Numbered from the stretch's first letter, positions 28,488 to 39,731 are shown. The stretch: DNA of 64,000 nt from Maribacter sedimenticola (GCF_900188415.1 NZ_FZNV01000002.1:477339-541338), one strand, 5' to 3'. Notes: generated from the sequence alone by a model not told the origin. Program-made: numbers and translations.

Positions 28488-29210
28488 TGCTTGAATAATA
28501 AAGATTGCGGGTCGTTTATGTAAATCTACATGTTCCCTTTTCCAATTTATAGCCGTTTTGGTTTTAATATATTCCGTAGGCAACGTAATATCTGCGGCAA
28601 CGCAAATTCTTGTACTTGGGGCCAATGTCTTAATCAGTTCCTCTAACATTTTATTATTGCGGTAGGGCGTTTCAATAAATATTTGCGATTGATTTTCCTC
28701 CTTGCTTTTTCGTTCCAAAGTTTTAATATATTTTTTGCGCTCGGCTCCATCAATGGGTAAATAGCCGTTAAAGGCGAAATTTTGGCCGTTCATGCCACTT
28801 GCCATTAATGCCAATAATATGGATGAAGGGCCTACCAAGGGTACTACCTGTAGATTTTTTTCATGTGCGATTTTGACTACTGCTGCACCCGGGTCTGCAA
28901 TACCCGGGCAACCGGCCTCTGAAAGGATACCAATATCAAAACCTTCTAAACAGGGGTTTAGGAATGTAGGTATTTCTTGTTGTTCAGTAAACTTATTTAA
29001 TAGGAACAATTTAAGTGATGGCTGGGATTTTCTTGGACTAATCTTTTTAATAAAATGGCGAGCGGTTTTTTCGTTTTCTACAATATAATGGTCTAACCGC
29101 TCTATTGTTTGCTTTATGGAAATTGGTAACACCTCTAAAGGGGCCATATCTCCCAAGGTAGATGGAATCAAATAAACACTTCCAGATTTTCCGCTGTGCT
29201 GTGTACTCAT
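28485..29210 (-). CDS. RsmI-like SAM-dependent methyltransferase (tetrapyrrole methylase fold)
   Basis: A 241-residue protein of the tetrapyrrole-methylase fold. The N-terminal GSVYLIPSTLGD and the block ILSEAGCPGIADPGAAVVKIA (about 93-113), followed by VPLVGPSSILLALMASG, match RsmI, which 2'-O-methylates C1402 of 16S rRNA. Compared with standard RsmI (about 280 residues) it is short and lacks the C-terminal part, as in a second, smaller Bacteroidota form; rRNA activity is therefore not certain. It is cotranscribed with the phosphatase gene, one base apart. Confidence 0.85.
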   Translation of the reverse strand: MSTQHSGKSGSVYLIPSTLGDMAPLEVLPISIKQTIERLDHYIVENEKTARHFIKKISPRKSQPSLKLFLLNKFTEQQEIPTFLNPCLEGFDIGILSEAGCPGIADPGAAVVKIAHEKNLQVVPLVGPSSILLALMASGMNGQNFAFNGYLPIDGAERKKYIKTLERKSKEENQSQIFIETPYRNNKMLEELIKTLAPSTRICVAADITLPTEYIKTKTAINWKREHVDLHKRPAIFIIQA

Positions 29211-29211
29211 A

Positions 29212-29661
29212 TTAATTATTTATTTTGGCGGCTATTATTTCACAAGCTTCATCGATCATCTGAAATACGTTCTCAAATCCATCGTTGGAGTCATAGTAAG
29301 GATCCGGAACTTCACGGTCCGTAGCATCTATTTCGTTTAAAATTAACCTTACTTTTGAGCTATCCTGTGTATTACGGGCCTGGGCAATAATAGTTCTATA
29401 ATTACTTTTGTCCATAGCGTAGATTAAATCAAAACGGTCAAAATCTGAAATAGAAAATTTTCGGCATCGTTGCTTGCTGATATCTATTCCGTGGTCAAAA
29501 GCTACTTTTATTGATCTAGGGTCAGGTGGGTTGCCTATGTGGTAACCGGCAGTACCTGCAGAATCTACTTTTATTTGGGTGTTCGCTACTTTATTTTGGA
29601 GTATACCTTCCGCCAATGGGGACCTACAGATATTTCCTAGGCAAACCATCAACACGTTCAT
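29212..29661 (-). CDS. Low molecular weight protein-tyrosine phosphatase
   Basis: The 149-residue protein has the P-loop CX5RS at residues 7-14 (CLGNICRS) right at the N-terminus, and the general acid Asp in VPDPYYD near residue 117, both diagnostic for LMW-PTPs. Such enzymes remove phosphate from tyrosine, for example on capsule-regulating kinases, or from arginine. No BY-kinase gene lies beside it. It lies between dnaA (13-base gap) and the RsmI-like gene (1-base gap) on the same strand. Confidence 0.95.
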   Translation of the reverse strand: MNVLMVCLGNICRSPLAEGILQNKVANTQIKVDSAGTAGYHIGNPPDPRSIKVAFDHGIDISKQRCRKFSISDFDRFDLIYAMDKSNYRTIIAQARNTQDSSKVRLILNEIDATDREVPDPYYDSNDGFENVFQMIDEACEIIAAKINN

Positions 29662-29674
29662 GGGGCAGGGGGTA

Positions 29675-31099
29675 TTATGAGAATTTTTTGGTCAGGTCGT
29701 CAATATACTTCCTAAACTGTTTATCTGTCTCCGCAAGATTGTCCACTGTTTTGCATGCATGCAAAACGGTTGCATGGTCTCTTTTGCCAATTTGCGATCC
29801 AATACTTGCCAAGGAGGCCTTGGTGAATTTTTTGGCAAAGAACATGGCTAATTGTCTTGCTTGTACAATATGCCTCTTTCTCGTTTTGGATTGAAGCGTA
29901 GCAACATCCATCTCAAAATAATCGGAGACTACTTTCTGGATGTAATCAATAGATACTTCACGTTTGGTGTTCTTCACGAATTTCTCTACGACTTGCTGCG
30001 CAAGTTCTATGGTTACTTCCCTTTTGTTTAGGGTAGACTGTGCGATCAATGAAATTATTGCGCCTTCTAATTCCCTGATATTTGTTTTGATATGTTTGGC
30101 AACATAATCAATAATATCTTCTGGAATTTCAACCCCGTCCCTATATAGTTTATTCTTAAGGATAGAAATTCTTGTCTCATAATCCGGACTTTGCAATTCT
30201 GCAGATAGGCCCCACTTAAATCTTGAAAGCAATCGTTGTTCAATATCCTGCATGTCTACAGGAGCTTTGTCAGAAGTAAGGATTACCTGTTTGCCGTTTT
30301 GGTGCAAATGGTTGAATATATGGAAAAATACATCTTGGGTACCGGATTTTCCAGATAGGAACTGTACGTCATCAATAATCAGTACATCTATTAACTGATA
30401 GAAATGTATAAAATCATTTCTAGTATTTTTCTTAACAGATTCTATATACTGTTGTGTAAATTTCTCAGCAGAAATATATAGTACAGTACGCTCTGGATAT
30501 TTATCCTTTATTTCAACTCCTATGGCATGGGCCAAATGTGTTTTGCCTAGACCAACGCCACCAAAGACCAATAATGGATTAAAGGAGGTTCCGCCAGGTT
30601 TGTTGGCTACAGCCATACCTGCCGATCTTGCCAATCTGTTGGAATCCCCTTCCAGGAAATTATCAAAATTATAATTTGGGTTTAACTGGGATTCTATCTT
30701 TATGTTACGTATACCTGGTATTACGAACGGATTGCGTAATTCTGGGTTTTTAGACTTAATGGGTACATCCATTTCTTGCGCGGCCATTGCTCCCCTGTTG
30801 GAACTTGGAATCTTTTCTGTGAAAGGTTCTTTGTTACCATAGGTATTCTCCATGCGTATGATGTAGACCAACTTTGCGGTTTCTCCCAATTCCTTGGTTA
30901 GTGCAACTTTTAAAAGCTTCACATAATGTTCTTCCAGCCACTCATAAAAGAACTTGCTGGGAACTTGTATACTTAATGCATTTTCGGTTAACTTAATTGG
31001 TTTAATGGGTTCAAACCAAGTTTTGAATGCCTGCGGTTGGATATTATCCTTAATAAACACCAAACAGTTTTTCCATACGGAATTAGCAGTAACACTCAT
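29675..31099 (-). CDS. dnaA: Chromosomal replication initiator protein DnaA
   Basis: DnaA is the AAA+ protein that opens the replication origin. The 474-residue product has domain I (MSVTANSVWKNCLVFIKDN, about 1-85), a linker, the AAA+ domain with Walker A GGVGLGKTHLA (about 170-180) and Walker B LIIDDVQF, and the domain IV signature RDHATVLHACKTV near the C-terminus. I chose ATG 31099, since ten further upstream codons (to 31129) do not resemble DnaA. The region upstream has no cluster of DnaA boxes, so the origin is probably elsewhere. An inverted repeat lies 43 bases upstream of the start. Confidence 0.98.
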   Translation of the reverse strand: MSVTANSVWKNCLVFIKDNIQPQAFKTWFEPIKPIKLTENALSIQVPSKFFYEWLEEHYVKLLKVALTKELGETAKLVYIIRMENTYGNKEPFTEKIPSSNRGAMAAQEMDVPIKSKNPELRNPFVIPGIRNIKIESQLNPNYNFDNFLEGDSNRLARSAGMAVANKPGGTSFNPLLVFGGVGLGKTHLAHAIGVEIKDKYPERTVLYISAEKFTQQYIESVKKNTRNDFIHFYQLIDVLIIDDVQFLSGKSGTQDVFFHIFNHLHQNGKQVILTSDKAPVDMQDIEQRLLSRFKWGLSAELQSPDYETRISILKNKLYRDGVEIPEDIIDYVAKHIKTNIRELEGAIISLIAQSTLNKREVTIELAQQVVEKFVKNTKREVSIDYIQKVVSDYFEMDVATLQSKTRKRHIVQARQLAMFFAKKFTKASLASIGSQIGKRDHATVLHACKTVDNLAETDKQFRKYIDDLTKKFS

Positions 31100-31141
31100 A
31101 ATAAAATCTTCACTTTTTAAGGTTAGCATTTAGCTAAAGGC

Positions 31142-31159
31142 GATTGAAAAAATTCAATC
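31142..31159. promoter_or_regulatory. Inverted repeat upstream of dnaA
   Basis: GATTGAA (31142-31148) and TTCAATC (31153-31159) are perfect complements with an AAAA spacer, 43 bases upstream of the dnaA start. It could be an operator of the dnaA promoter; the AT-rich context makes chance possible. Confidence 0.25.
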
Positions 31160-31301
31160 AATGTTCTCATTCAACTTGGGCAAATATGTGAACAATTTAT
31201 TTAAAAAAAAAATTGATTATCATTGAATATGACCTTTTTTTTTCTCATGTTCGTTAACCCATAGGGGGAGCTTTTAAATATATACTTTTTACTCCGAATA
31301 A

Positions 31302-31700
31302 ATGCGATCAAATCAAATTTCTTTTAGAATAAGATATAGTGAAACCGACCAAATGGGCGTTGTCTATCATGGTAACTACGCTCAATATTTAGAGATGGCA
31401 AGGGTAGAGTGGTTAAGGGTGTTGGGTATTTCCTACAAAAAAATGGAAGAGGATGGTATTATGCTTCCTGTAATTAGTTTATCAATCAATTATTTGAAAC
31501 CTGCATTGTATGATGATTTGATCACCGTAAAGGTAATATTGAACAAAAAACCCGTGGTTAGAATAGAATTTGATTATGAAATAACCAATGAGGCGGGTGA
31601 GCTGTTGGCCACGGCAAATACTGTTCTGGTATTTATGGATATGCAGAGAAAAAGGCCTACTAGGTGTCCTGATTTTTTGTTAAAAAAATTGAACTACTGA
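31302..31700 (+). CDS. Acyl-CoA thioesterase (YbgC/4HBT hot-dog fold)
   Basis: A 132-residue hot-dog-fold protein. The active-site segment YSETDQMGVVYHGNYAQYLEMARVEWLR contains the characteristic Asp (about residue 15) and the HxNY element of the 4-hydroxybenzoyl-CoA/YbgC thioesterases. Length is normal. It probably hydrolyses short or medium acyl-CoA; the physiological substrate is unknown. It is divergent from dnaA and meets the YigZ-like gene tail to tail with only a 3-base gap. Confidence 0.92.
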   Translation: MRSNQISFRIRYSETDQMGVVYHGNYAQYLEMARVEWLRVLGISYKKMEEDGIMLPVISLSINYLKPALYDDLITVKVILNKKPVVRIEFDYEITNEAGELLATANTVLVFMDMQRKRPTRCPDFLLKKLNY

Positions 31701-31703
31701 TTT

Positions 31704-32306
31704 CTATTGGTCAGTTTTGATTTTTAGTTTGTGTTGTGTCTTAAAAAGATTCAGTGTCCGTCTAAAATCACTTTTCTTAACAGCTATCACCATTGAACAT
31801 TTTAAATGTAGGTCTTGGGATATAATTTCCAGTTGATGTTTTTTGACGATACGCATGACCACATCCATTTCGGCATACTCAAATTCAATTTTAAATTGTT
31901 GTTTTATGATCTTGGTAATTATTTGCGCTTGTTCCAATGCTATCTTGGCAGTTTCCTTGTAAGCTGTAATTAATCCGCCTACGCCAAGTTTTGTACCTCC
32001 AAAAATGCGGACGACGGCTACAAGGGTGTTGGTAACATCATACGATTGTAGCTGTCCATAAATTGGCATACCTGCAGAATTATTGGGTTCGCCGTCATCA
32101 TTGGCTCGGTAAGTTTTTTTCGTCGTACCAATTTGCCATGCATAACAAACATGGTTGGCCGTAGGATATTCATTTTTTAAGGAAGCTATATACTGCTTTA
32201 CCTGTTCTTCATCGTTCACCGGAAAACAATACCCAAAGAATTTACTTTTCCGTTCCTTGAAAAGGATAGGTGCAGTAGGTTTCAAGATAGTACGATAGGA
32301 ATCCAT
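31704..32306 (-). CDS. YigZ/IMPACT family protein
   Basis: A 200-residue protein of the UPF0029/IMPACT family. Characteristic pieces are ERKSKFFGYCFPV (about 18-30), ANHVCYAWQIG, DDGEPNNSAGMPIYGQLQ (about 73-90) and RIFGGTKLGVGGLITAYKE (about 103-121), with the C-terminal ferredoxin-like half. Bacterial members have no firm function; the eukaryotic IMPACT protein regulates GCN2. It lies in a four-gene minus-strand run (ribD, HAD, EamA, YigZ) with small gaps or overlaps. Confidence 0.92.
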   Translation of the reverse strand: MDSYRTILKPTAPILFKERKSKFFGYCFPVNDEEQVKQYIASLKNEYPTANHVCYAWQIGTTKKTYRANDDGEPNNSAGMPIYGQLQSYDVTNTLVAVVRIFGGTKLGVGGLITAYKETAKIALEQAQIITKIIKQQFKIEFEYAEMDVVMRIVKKHQLEIISQDLHLKCSMVIAVKKSDFRRTLNLFKTQHKLKIKTDQ

Positions 32307-32321
32307 TATAAATTGAAAAGT

Positions 32322-33206
32322 TTATATGAGCATTGTTAGATGTTGTCCAAAAGCGACCATAATAATACTACATACGGCTAAAACAATGCCTAACCAATTT
32401 TTAGGGGTAAGTCTTTCCTTGAACAGTATAATTCCTAAAAGGGTGGAAAACATGACTATGGCCACATTATTAATCGTAAATACCGATGCGCTGTTCCAAG
32501 TGGGGTGCTGTAGAGCCTTTAGTAAATAAAAAATTGAAAAATAGTTGGGTATTCCCAAGCAAATACCGCCAATGATATTTTTAAAATTAAATTTTAAAGG
32601 TACTTTGGTGGACTTTAAACCGATGTAAAAAAGTCCTATAACCCCTGCAGAACCAAATACCGTAGCGGAAAATAGGGCATATTCTTCCTCTGGCATGTGG
32701 GCGTCTTGAAAGTATTTGATACTGGTGTCTATAACTCCTGAGCCCAGAAATACAAGTACGGGTAGGGCAAATGCCCATTTATTGGCCTTTATTTTTTGTT
32801 CCTTTAAGGAGGCAAAATACACGGCCAATAGCGCAAGGATGATACCTATGATTTCTAGTATGCCAAGAATTTCCTTGTAGAAAAATACACCAAAAAGAAC
32901 CGGTATGGTCAAAGACATTTTGGTTGCTACAGATGCTACGGATACACCAAGTTTTTGGGAAGTAGCCGCCATTAAATTAAATATAAGTATGAATAACAGA
33001 CCTAATGACAGGCTGCCCCAGAACCAACTTTTTTGTGGCACGGCTACCAAGGTAATGGGACCTGAATAATTAAAAAGTCCAACACTACAGGCTACAAAAT
33101 AATTTACAATAATCGCAAAAAGAGTCTGTACACCAAATTTGGCATATAATTTAAAAACAACAAAAATTAGGCTAGAGAAGAGAATACTTAACGCTAGGTG
33201 TATCAT
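32322..33206 (-). CDS. EamA/DMT-superfamily transporter
   Basis: A 294-residue protein with about ten hydrophobic helices in two similar halves, the drug/metabolite transporter pattern. The first half has SQKLGVSVASVATKMSLTIPVLFG (about 88-111), and the second ends with FTINNVAIVMFSTLLGIILFKERL, where the KERL motif closes the EamA repeat. The substrate is unknown. It directly abuts the HAD gene upstream (adjacent bases) and is followed by YigZ 15 bases on. Confidence 0.9.
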   Translation of the reverse strand: MIHLALSILFSSLIFVVFKLYAKFGVQTLFAIIVNYFVACSVGLFNYSGPITLVAVPQKSWFWGSLSLGLLFILIFNLMAATSQKLGVSVASVATKMSLTIPVLFGVFFYKEILGILEIIGIILALLAVYFASLKEQKIKANKWAFALPVLVFLGSGVIDTSIKYFQDAHMPEEEYALFSATVFGSAGVIGLFYIGLKSTKVPLKFNFKNIIGGICLGIPNYFSIFYLLKALQHPTWNSASVFTINNVAIVMFSTLLGIILFKERLTPKNWLGIVLAVCSIIMVAFGQHLTMLI

Positions 33207-33809
33207 TTACAGATGCCTTGAAATTTCTTGGATATCCTCTTTGCCTACTTGTAAATTCCAACACTGAATACCCAATTTGGCGGCGCTATCTGTATTTTCT
33301 TTGGTGTCGTCCACAAAAAAAGTTTCATTGGCAACCAATGCATTTTTTTGTAATACATATTCATAAATATCCGCATTTGGTTTGCGCATCTTAATTTCCT
33401 GGGAAAGGTAGAATCCTTCAAAGCATATTTTGAACCTTTGAAAACGTTCCATCCCCATTGATGCTATTACTTTTTCTATGTGAAGGTCGTTGGTGTTGCT
33501 TAAAAGAAACAATCTATACTTGTTTTCTTGCCGTAAAAGTTCAATAAATTGTAAACGCTCCTCTGGAAAATCCAAAATGATAGAATTCCAAGCCGCTTTT
33601 ATTTGCTGAATGCTGGCCGTAGTAAAGACCGATTGTAGTCGATGTAGGAATTCTTCGGAACTCATAAGTCCCATTTCGTATTCCTTGAAAAGGGAATCTA
33701 GTTCTGGAGTCAGTTCGGTAAATCCAAATTTAGCCATTTCCAATAAGGGCGCTTCTTTATTTAAATTTATAAAGATATCGCCAAAGTCAAATATAATGTT
33801 CTTGATCAT
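33207..33809 (-). CDS. HAD-superfamily phosphatase (YihX-like)
   Basis: A 200-residue HAD hydrolase. Motif I is IFDFGDIFINL (nucleophile Asp at about 9 and second Asp at 12), motif II LLSNTNDLH (about 111-119), the motif III lysine lies in KMRKPNADIY, and motif IV is FFVDDTKENTDSA. The helical cap lies between motifs I and II. The layout resembles the YihX-type sugar phosphatases, but substrate cannot be assigned. Its start overlaps the ribD end by 23 bases and it abuts the EamA gene. Confidence 0.92.
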   Translation of the reverse strand: MIKNIIFDFGDIFINLNKEAPLLEMAKFGFTELTPELDSLFKEYEMGLMSSEEFLHRLQSVFTTASIQQIKAAWNSIILDFPEERLQFIELLRQENKYRLFLLSNTNDLHIEKVIASMGMERFQRFKICFEGFYLSQEIKMRKPNADIYEYVLQKNALVANETFFVDDTKENTDSAAKLGIQCWNLQVGKEDIQEISRHL

Positions 33810-34908
33810 TATGTAATACGGTTAATTGGTCATTTAAAATTTGAGTGTGTTGTGTTGTATAACCTTTGATCCTTGGAGCGGACAAGCCAGTGCCAAAACG
33901 GTTGATTCCCTTAAAAATTCTGGCTTCATCCCAAAGATTTGCATCTATAAAACTTTGCAAGGTGTGCAAACCACCTTCAATAATGATGCTTTGAATATTT
34001 TCTTCGTACAGGATTTTACATAGTTGCTGTGCCAAATTAGCTTCAAAATCTACGATTTTATACCTTGCGTTGGAGTTGTATTGTTTGCTGTCTACAACTT
34101 GGGTACAAATTAAGGTTTGCTGCTTTCCATCAAAGATATGATAGGTTGAAGGTATTTTTAGTTCGCGGTCAAGTACAATGCGTAGAGGGTTCTTTCCGGT
34201 CCAATTCCTGACATTTAGTTGCGGATTATCGGCCATTACAGTATTGGTGCCTACAAGAATACCAGGTTCTTCACTTCGCCATTTGTGCACTAATTGTCTT
34301 GATCGGGTATTGGTAATCCAAAATGGTTCTTTTTTATCACCACGTTGTAACGTGTCTGGAGCTATATAACCATCTATGGTCTCCGCCCATTTTAAGATGA
34401 TATAAGGCCTTTTCTTATTACAATTGGTCAAAAAACGTGCATGATGGACCTTACATTCTTGTTCCAGAATACCCACTTTTACGATACATCCTGCACTTTT
34501 AAGTCTTTTAATACCATTCCCTGCAACCTTTTCGTGAGGGTCCTTTAAACCTATAACCACTTTGGGTATGCCCATTTGTATGATCAGGTCCGCACAAGGC
34601 GGTGTTTTTCCAAAATGGGAGCACGGTTCTAAGGTTACATAAATTGTCGCATCTTTTAATAGGGATTTATCGCTTACGGAATGTATGGCGTTTACTTCTG
34701 CATGGTTTCCTCCAAATGCACTGGTAAACCCTTCCCCAATAATCTTTCCGTTGTGGACAATGACTGCACCTACCATAGGGTTGGGAGCAGTAGAGCCAAG
34801 TCCGTACTTCGCTATTTCAATGCACCGTAGCATGTATATTTCATCATTAGTAAGCAAATCTACAGATGGCGGTACTTTTTTATTTGGCTGAGGATTATTA
34901 ATGGACAT
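33787..34908 (-). CDS. ribD: Riboflavin biosynthesis protein RibD (deaminase/reductase)
   Basis: RibD deaminates the pyrimidine intermediate and then reduces its ribosyl chain in riboflavin synthesis. The 373-residue product has an N-terminal zinc deaminase domain with HAEVNAI (His about residue 71) and PCSHFGKTPPCADL (about 96-109), and a C-terminal reductase domain from about 165 with LKWAETIDGYIAPD, WRSEEPGILVGTNTVMADNP and IIEGGLHTLQSFI. I start at the ATG 34908; the preceding in-frame codon is TTG. A -7-like box lies 41 bases upstream. The 3' end overlaps the HAD gene. Confidence 0.96.
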   Translation of the reverse strand: MSINNPQPNKKVPPSVDLLTNDEIYMLRCIEIAKYGLGSTAPNPMVGAVIVHNGKIIGEGFTSAFGGNHAEVNAIHSVSDKSLLKDATIYVTLEPCSHFGKTPPCADLIIQMGIPKVVIGLKDPHEKVAGNGIKRLKSAGCIVKVGILEQECKVHHARFLTNCNKKRPYIILKWAETIDGYIAPDTLQRGDKKEPFWITNTRSRQLVHKWRSEEPGILVGTNTVMADNPQLNVRNWTGKNPLRIVLDRELKIPSTYHIFDGKQQTLICTQVVDSKQYNSNARYKIVDFEANLAQQLCKILYEENIQSIIIEGGLHTLQSFIDANLWDEARIFKGINRFGTGLSAPRIKGYTTQHTQILNDQLTVLHNDQEHYI

Positions 34909-34949
34909 CAAACTTTACCTTTTTACGCATATCACGTATCTTCACAGAT

Positions 34950-34957
34950 CAAAAATA
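34950..34957 (-). promoter_or_regulatory. Putative -7 element of the ribD operon
   Basis: The minus strand reads TATTTTTG, matching TAnnTTTG, in the 77-base divergent gap between ribD and a GNAT gene. No -33 element was identified. Confidence 0.4.
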
Positions 34958-34985
34958 GTACTTTAAAACCTATTGTCTTTTTGCC

Positions 34986-35471
34986 ATGGAAAATGTTGTA
35001 ATCAGGGAAATCAAAAAAGAGGATAATGTCCAAGTAGCCAAGGTAATAAGGCAAGTGTTGATAGATTTGGGGGTTCCAAAGGTAGGTACGGCATATGAAG
35101 ACCCATCTTTAGATAACATGTACCAGCATTATGATAAGCCTAGGGCTACCTACTTTGTTGTGGAACATGAAGGAACAATTTTAGGTTGTGCAGGGATAGC
35201 CCAATTGGATAATTACAAGGGTAATGTTTGTGAACTTCAAAAAATGTATTTCCTGGAATCGGCGAGGGGTAAGGGAATTGGCCATAATATGATACGGGCG
35301 TGTTTGGAACGTGCAAAGGAATATGGTTTTGAATCTTGTTATCTGGAAACCATGCCTTACATGAAGGCGGCCCAGAAACTATATAAGAAAATGGGGTTTA
35401 AATATATAGACGCTAGAATGGGAGATACGGGCCATTATTCCTGTCCTGTGTTCATGCTTAAAATATTATAG
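34986..35471 (+). CDS. GNAT family N-acetyltransferase
   Basis: A 161-residue GNAT. The acetyl-CoA loop reads SARGKGIGHNMIRACLERAKEYG (about 92-114), preceded by the strand LQKMYF, and the late motif is ETMPYMKAAQKLYKKMGF (about 120-137). It is the first gene of a plus-strand run; prmC begins 2 bases after its stop. The substrate is not known, but coupling to prmC is frequent for such genes in flavobacteria as I remember. Confidence 0.88.
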   Translation: MENVVIREIKKEDNVQVAKVIRQVLIDLGVPKVGTAYEDPSLDNMYQHYDKPRATYFVVEHEGTILGCAGIAQLDNYKGNVCELQKMYFLESARGKGIGHNMIRACLERAKEYGFESCYLETMPYMKAAQKLYKKMGFKYIDARMGDTGHYSCPVFMLKIL

Positions 35472-35473
35472 TT

Positions 35474-36328
35474 GTGTTACTACGGGAAATAAGGAACATA
35501 TTTCATTCAGAGCTCGATACGCTCTACTCCAAAGATGAAGTTACCAGCTTTTTCTATATACTTACTGCGCATTATTTTGAATTGGAACGTTTTGCCCTGG
35601 TATTTGAACCTAACTTGGTTATTGATAAAGATCAGGAAACGATATTGTTCAATGCCTTGTCTCAGTTAAAGATGGAAAAACCTATTCAATATATTACCGG
35701 TATTGCCCATTTTATGGATATGGATTTTAAAGTCAACGAGCATGTTTTGATACCTAGGCCCGAGACCGAGGAATTGGTAAGGTGGATTTTGGAAGATAAA
35801 GCAGGTGTAGATACCAACATACATATCTTGGATATGGGTACCGGTAGTGGGTGCATTCCAATTTCCTTGGCTAAAAATTTACCTAATGCTCACGTAAAGG
35901 CCTTGGATATATCTCCTAAGGCTTTATTGGTTGCCAAAGAAAATGCTGCTGTGCAGGGGGTTAAGATAGATTTTCAACTTGCGGATATTTTTGACTACCA
36001 TACGGATAATGTACAGCGTTTTGATTTAATCGTATCCAATCCGCCCTATGTAAGGGAACAGGAGAAATCTAATATGCAAAAAAATGTATTATGCAATGAG
36101 CCTGGTTTGGCCCTTTTTGTTCCTGATGATGATGCATTAAAATATTATAGGGCCATTGTGCATTTTGCAACAAGGAATTTAAATCAAAATGGTAGCTTAT
36201 ATTTGGAAATCAATCAGTATTTAGGTGAAGAAACCAAACAATTGTTGGTCCAAAACAAGTTTAAGAATGTGGAGTTACGAAAGGATCTTTATGGCAATCA
36301 CAGAATGCTAAAGGGAATAAAAAAATAA
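35474..36328 (+). CDS. prmC: Peptide chain release factor N(5)-glutamine methyltransferase
   Basis: PrmC methylates the GGQ glutamine of RF1 and RF2 with SAM. The 284-residue protein has the helical N-terminal domain (about 1-85), then the methyltransferase domain with VLIPRPETEELVRWIL (about 93-108), SAM motif I LDMGTGSGCIPISLA (about 121-135), the acidic LDIS, and the catalytic NPPY in DLIVSNPPYVRE (about 189-200). The start is GTG 35474, two bases after the GNAT stop; no ATG lies nearby in frame. Length is normal. Confidence 0.95.
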   Translation: MLLREIRNIFHSELDTLYSKDEVTSFFYILTAHYFELERFALVFEPNLVIDKDQETILFNALSQLKMEKPIQYITGIAHFMDMDFKVNEHVLIPRPETEELVRWILEDKAGVDTNIHILDMGTGSGCIPISLAKNLPNAHVKALDISPKALLVAKENAAVQGVKIDFQLADIFDYHTDNVQRFDLIVSNPPYVREQEKSNMQKNVLCNEPGLALFVPDDDALKYYRAIVHFATRNLNQNGSLYLEINQYLGEETKQLLVQNKFKNVELRKDLYGNHRMLKGIKK

Positions 36329-36493
36329 AAAGTATTAGGGTATTTTGCGATAGTTATAAGGATTATGGTAGAATAGAGAAGATTCAAAGATCGGTCAGGT
36401 AACTTTCAATGTGGAGCGTTTACTGTAAATAATGAACGGTTAGCCACCAGTACCTACCCAAAATAGGATGAATAAAGAGCAGCTATAAATTAA
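36329..36493. other. 165-base gap between prmC and ligA
   Basis: I see no gene, clear hairpin or complete promoter here. The ligA ATG at 36494 follows an AT-rich stretch without a Shine-Dalgarno sequence. Confidence 0.5.
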
Positions 36494-38485
<1,992 letters not shown>

Positions 38486-38486
38486 A

Positions 38487-39731
38487 ATGAATATGGATAT
38501 TTTTACGATAACGTCAGTACTGGTATTTTTATCGGCCATTTTTGGCTATATCAATGCCCGTTTTTTAAAATTGCCCAATAGCATTGGTTTAATGTTAATA
38601 ACCATTGTATTTACTTTAGTGGTATTTGCCATTGGCTATGTAGACGATACGTTGATAAACGCGGAAAGATATATCATTACACAGATAGATTTCAAATCTG
38701 TTTTGTTGGATATCATGTTGAGTTTTCTACTTTTTGCAGGTGCATTGCATACCAATTTTGAACAGTTAAGGGTACAACGTTGGCCTATATTGGTATTCTC
38801 GACCTTAGGCGTTTTGGTGTCAACGTTTTTAGTGGGCACCAGCGTCTATTATCTTCTTCAAATATTGGGTATGGACATTGCCTTTATTTATTGTTTATTG
38901 TTCGGTTCATTGATATCGCCTACGGATCCCATTGCCGTATTGGGCATATTAAAAAAAGCAGGAGCCCCTAAGCAGTTGGAAACTAAAATCGTTGGGGAGT
39001 CATTGTTTAATGATGGAGTTGGGGTAGTGGTATTCTTAACTATTTTTCAATTGGCATCCTCTACGGAGGTAGCGGTCTCCCCATTGGAAATTTTAGAGCT
39101 TTTTGGTGTTGAGGTCATTGGTGGTCTGGCACTGGGCCTTGCCTTGGGTTGGGGCACCTATAAGTTAATGAGGTCCATAGATGATTATGACATTGAAGTT
39201 ATTATCACCTTGGCTACGGTCATGGTTGGGACCCTAATTGCACAAAAATTTCATTTATCGGCCCCTTTGGCTATGGTGGCGGCAGGTTTGGTGGTCGGTA
39301 ACGATACGGTACGTAATTCTGCCATGTCGGCAACAACCGAGACGTACGTGGATAAATTTTGGGAACTGTTGGATATTTTGTTGAACACATTATTGTTTGT
39401 ATTGATCGGTATGGAAATGCTGGTACTATCCTTTAAAACGGATTACATAATTGCCGGTCTAATGGCCATACCTTTAGTATTGCTATGTAGGTACCTATCA
39501 TTGTTGCTCCCCATCAAATTTTTTGAGAAAAGGTTGGATTTTGTTCCCAAAACCAATTTGGTCATGACTTGGGGCGGATTAAGGGGAGGAATATCCATTG
39601 CGTTGGCCTTAGGACTTACAGAAGCCATGCATAGGGATGTTTTTTTGGTTATTACCTATATAGTAGTTGTCTTTTCAATTATAGGGCAGGGATTAACGGT
39701 TGGTAAATTAGTAAAAAGGGTAACAACATGA
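38487..39731 (+). CDS. CPA1-type Na+/H+ antiporter (NhaP-like)
   Basis: A 414-residue membrane protein with roughly twelve hydrophobic segments. The core ion-binding motifs of CPA1 antiporters are present: SLISPTDPIAVLGILKKAG (about 145-163) with the Asp-Pro pair, and GESLFNDGVGVVVFLTI (about 170-186) with the conserved Asn-Asp. WGGLRGGISIALAL (about 365-378) is the usual late motif carrying the arginine. It probably exports Na+ (or K+) in exchange for H+, useful in a marine setting. It overlaps the next small gene by ATGA. Confidence 0.93.
   Translation: MNMDIFTITSVLVFLSAIFGYINARFLKLPNSIGLMLITIVFTLVVFAIGYVDDTLINAERYIITQIDFKSVLLDIMLSFLLFAGALHTNFEQLRVQRWPILVFSTLGVLVSTFLVGTSVYYLLQILGMDIAFIYCLLFGSLISPTDPIAVLGILKKAGAPKQLETKIVGESLFNDGVGVVVFLTIFQLASSTEVAVSPLEILELFGVEVIGGLALGLALGWGTYKLMRSIDDYDIEVIITLATVMVGTLIAQKFHLSAPLAMVAAGLVVGNDTVRNSAMSATTETYVDKFWELLDILLNTLLFVLIGMEMLVLSFKTDYIIAGLMAIPLVLLCRYLSLLLPIKFFEKRLDFVPKTNLVMTWGGLRGGISIALALGLTEAMHRDVFLVITYIVVVFSIIGQGLTVGKLVKRVTT

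Noticed and set aside
29748-29767. 20-base perfect palindrome (GTTTTGCATGCATGCAAAAC) inside dnaA
   Set aside because: It encodes the highly conserved HACKT residues of the DnaA signature, so the symmetry follows from the codons; no evidence for a separate site.
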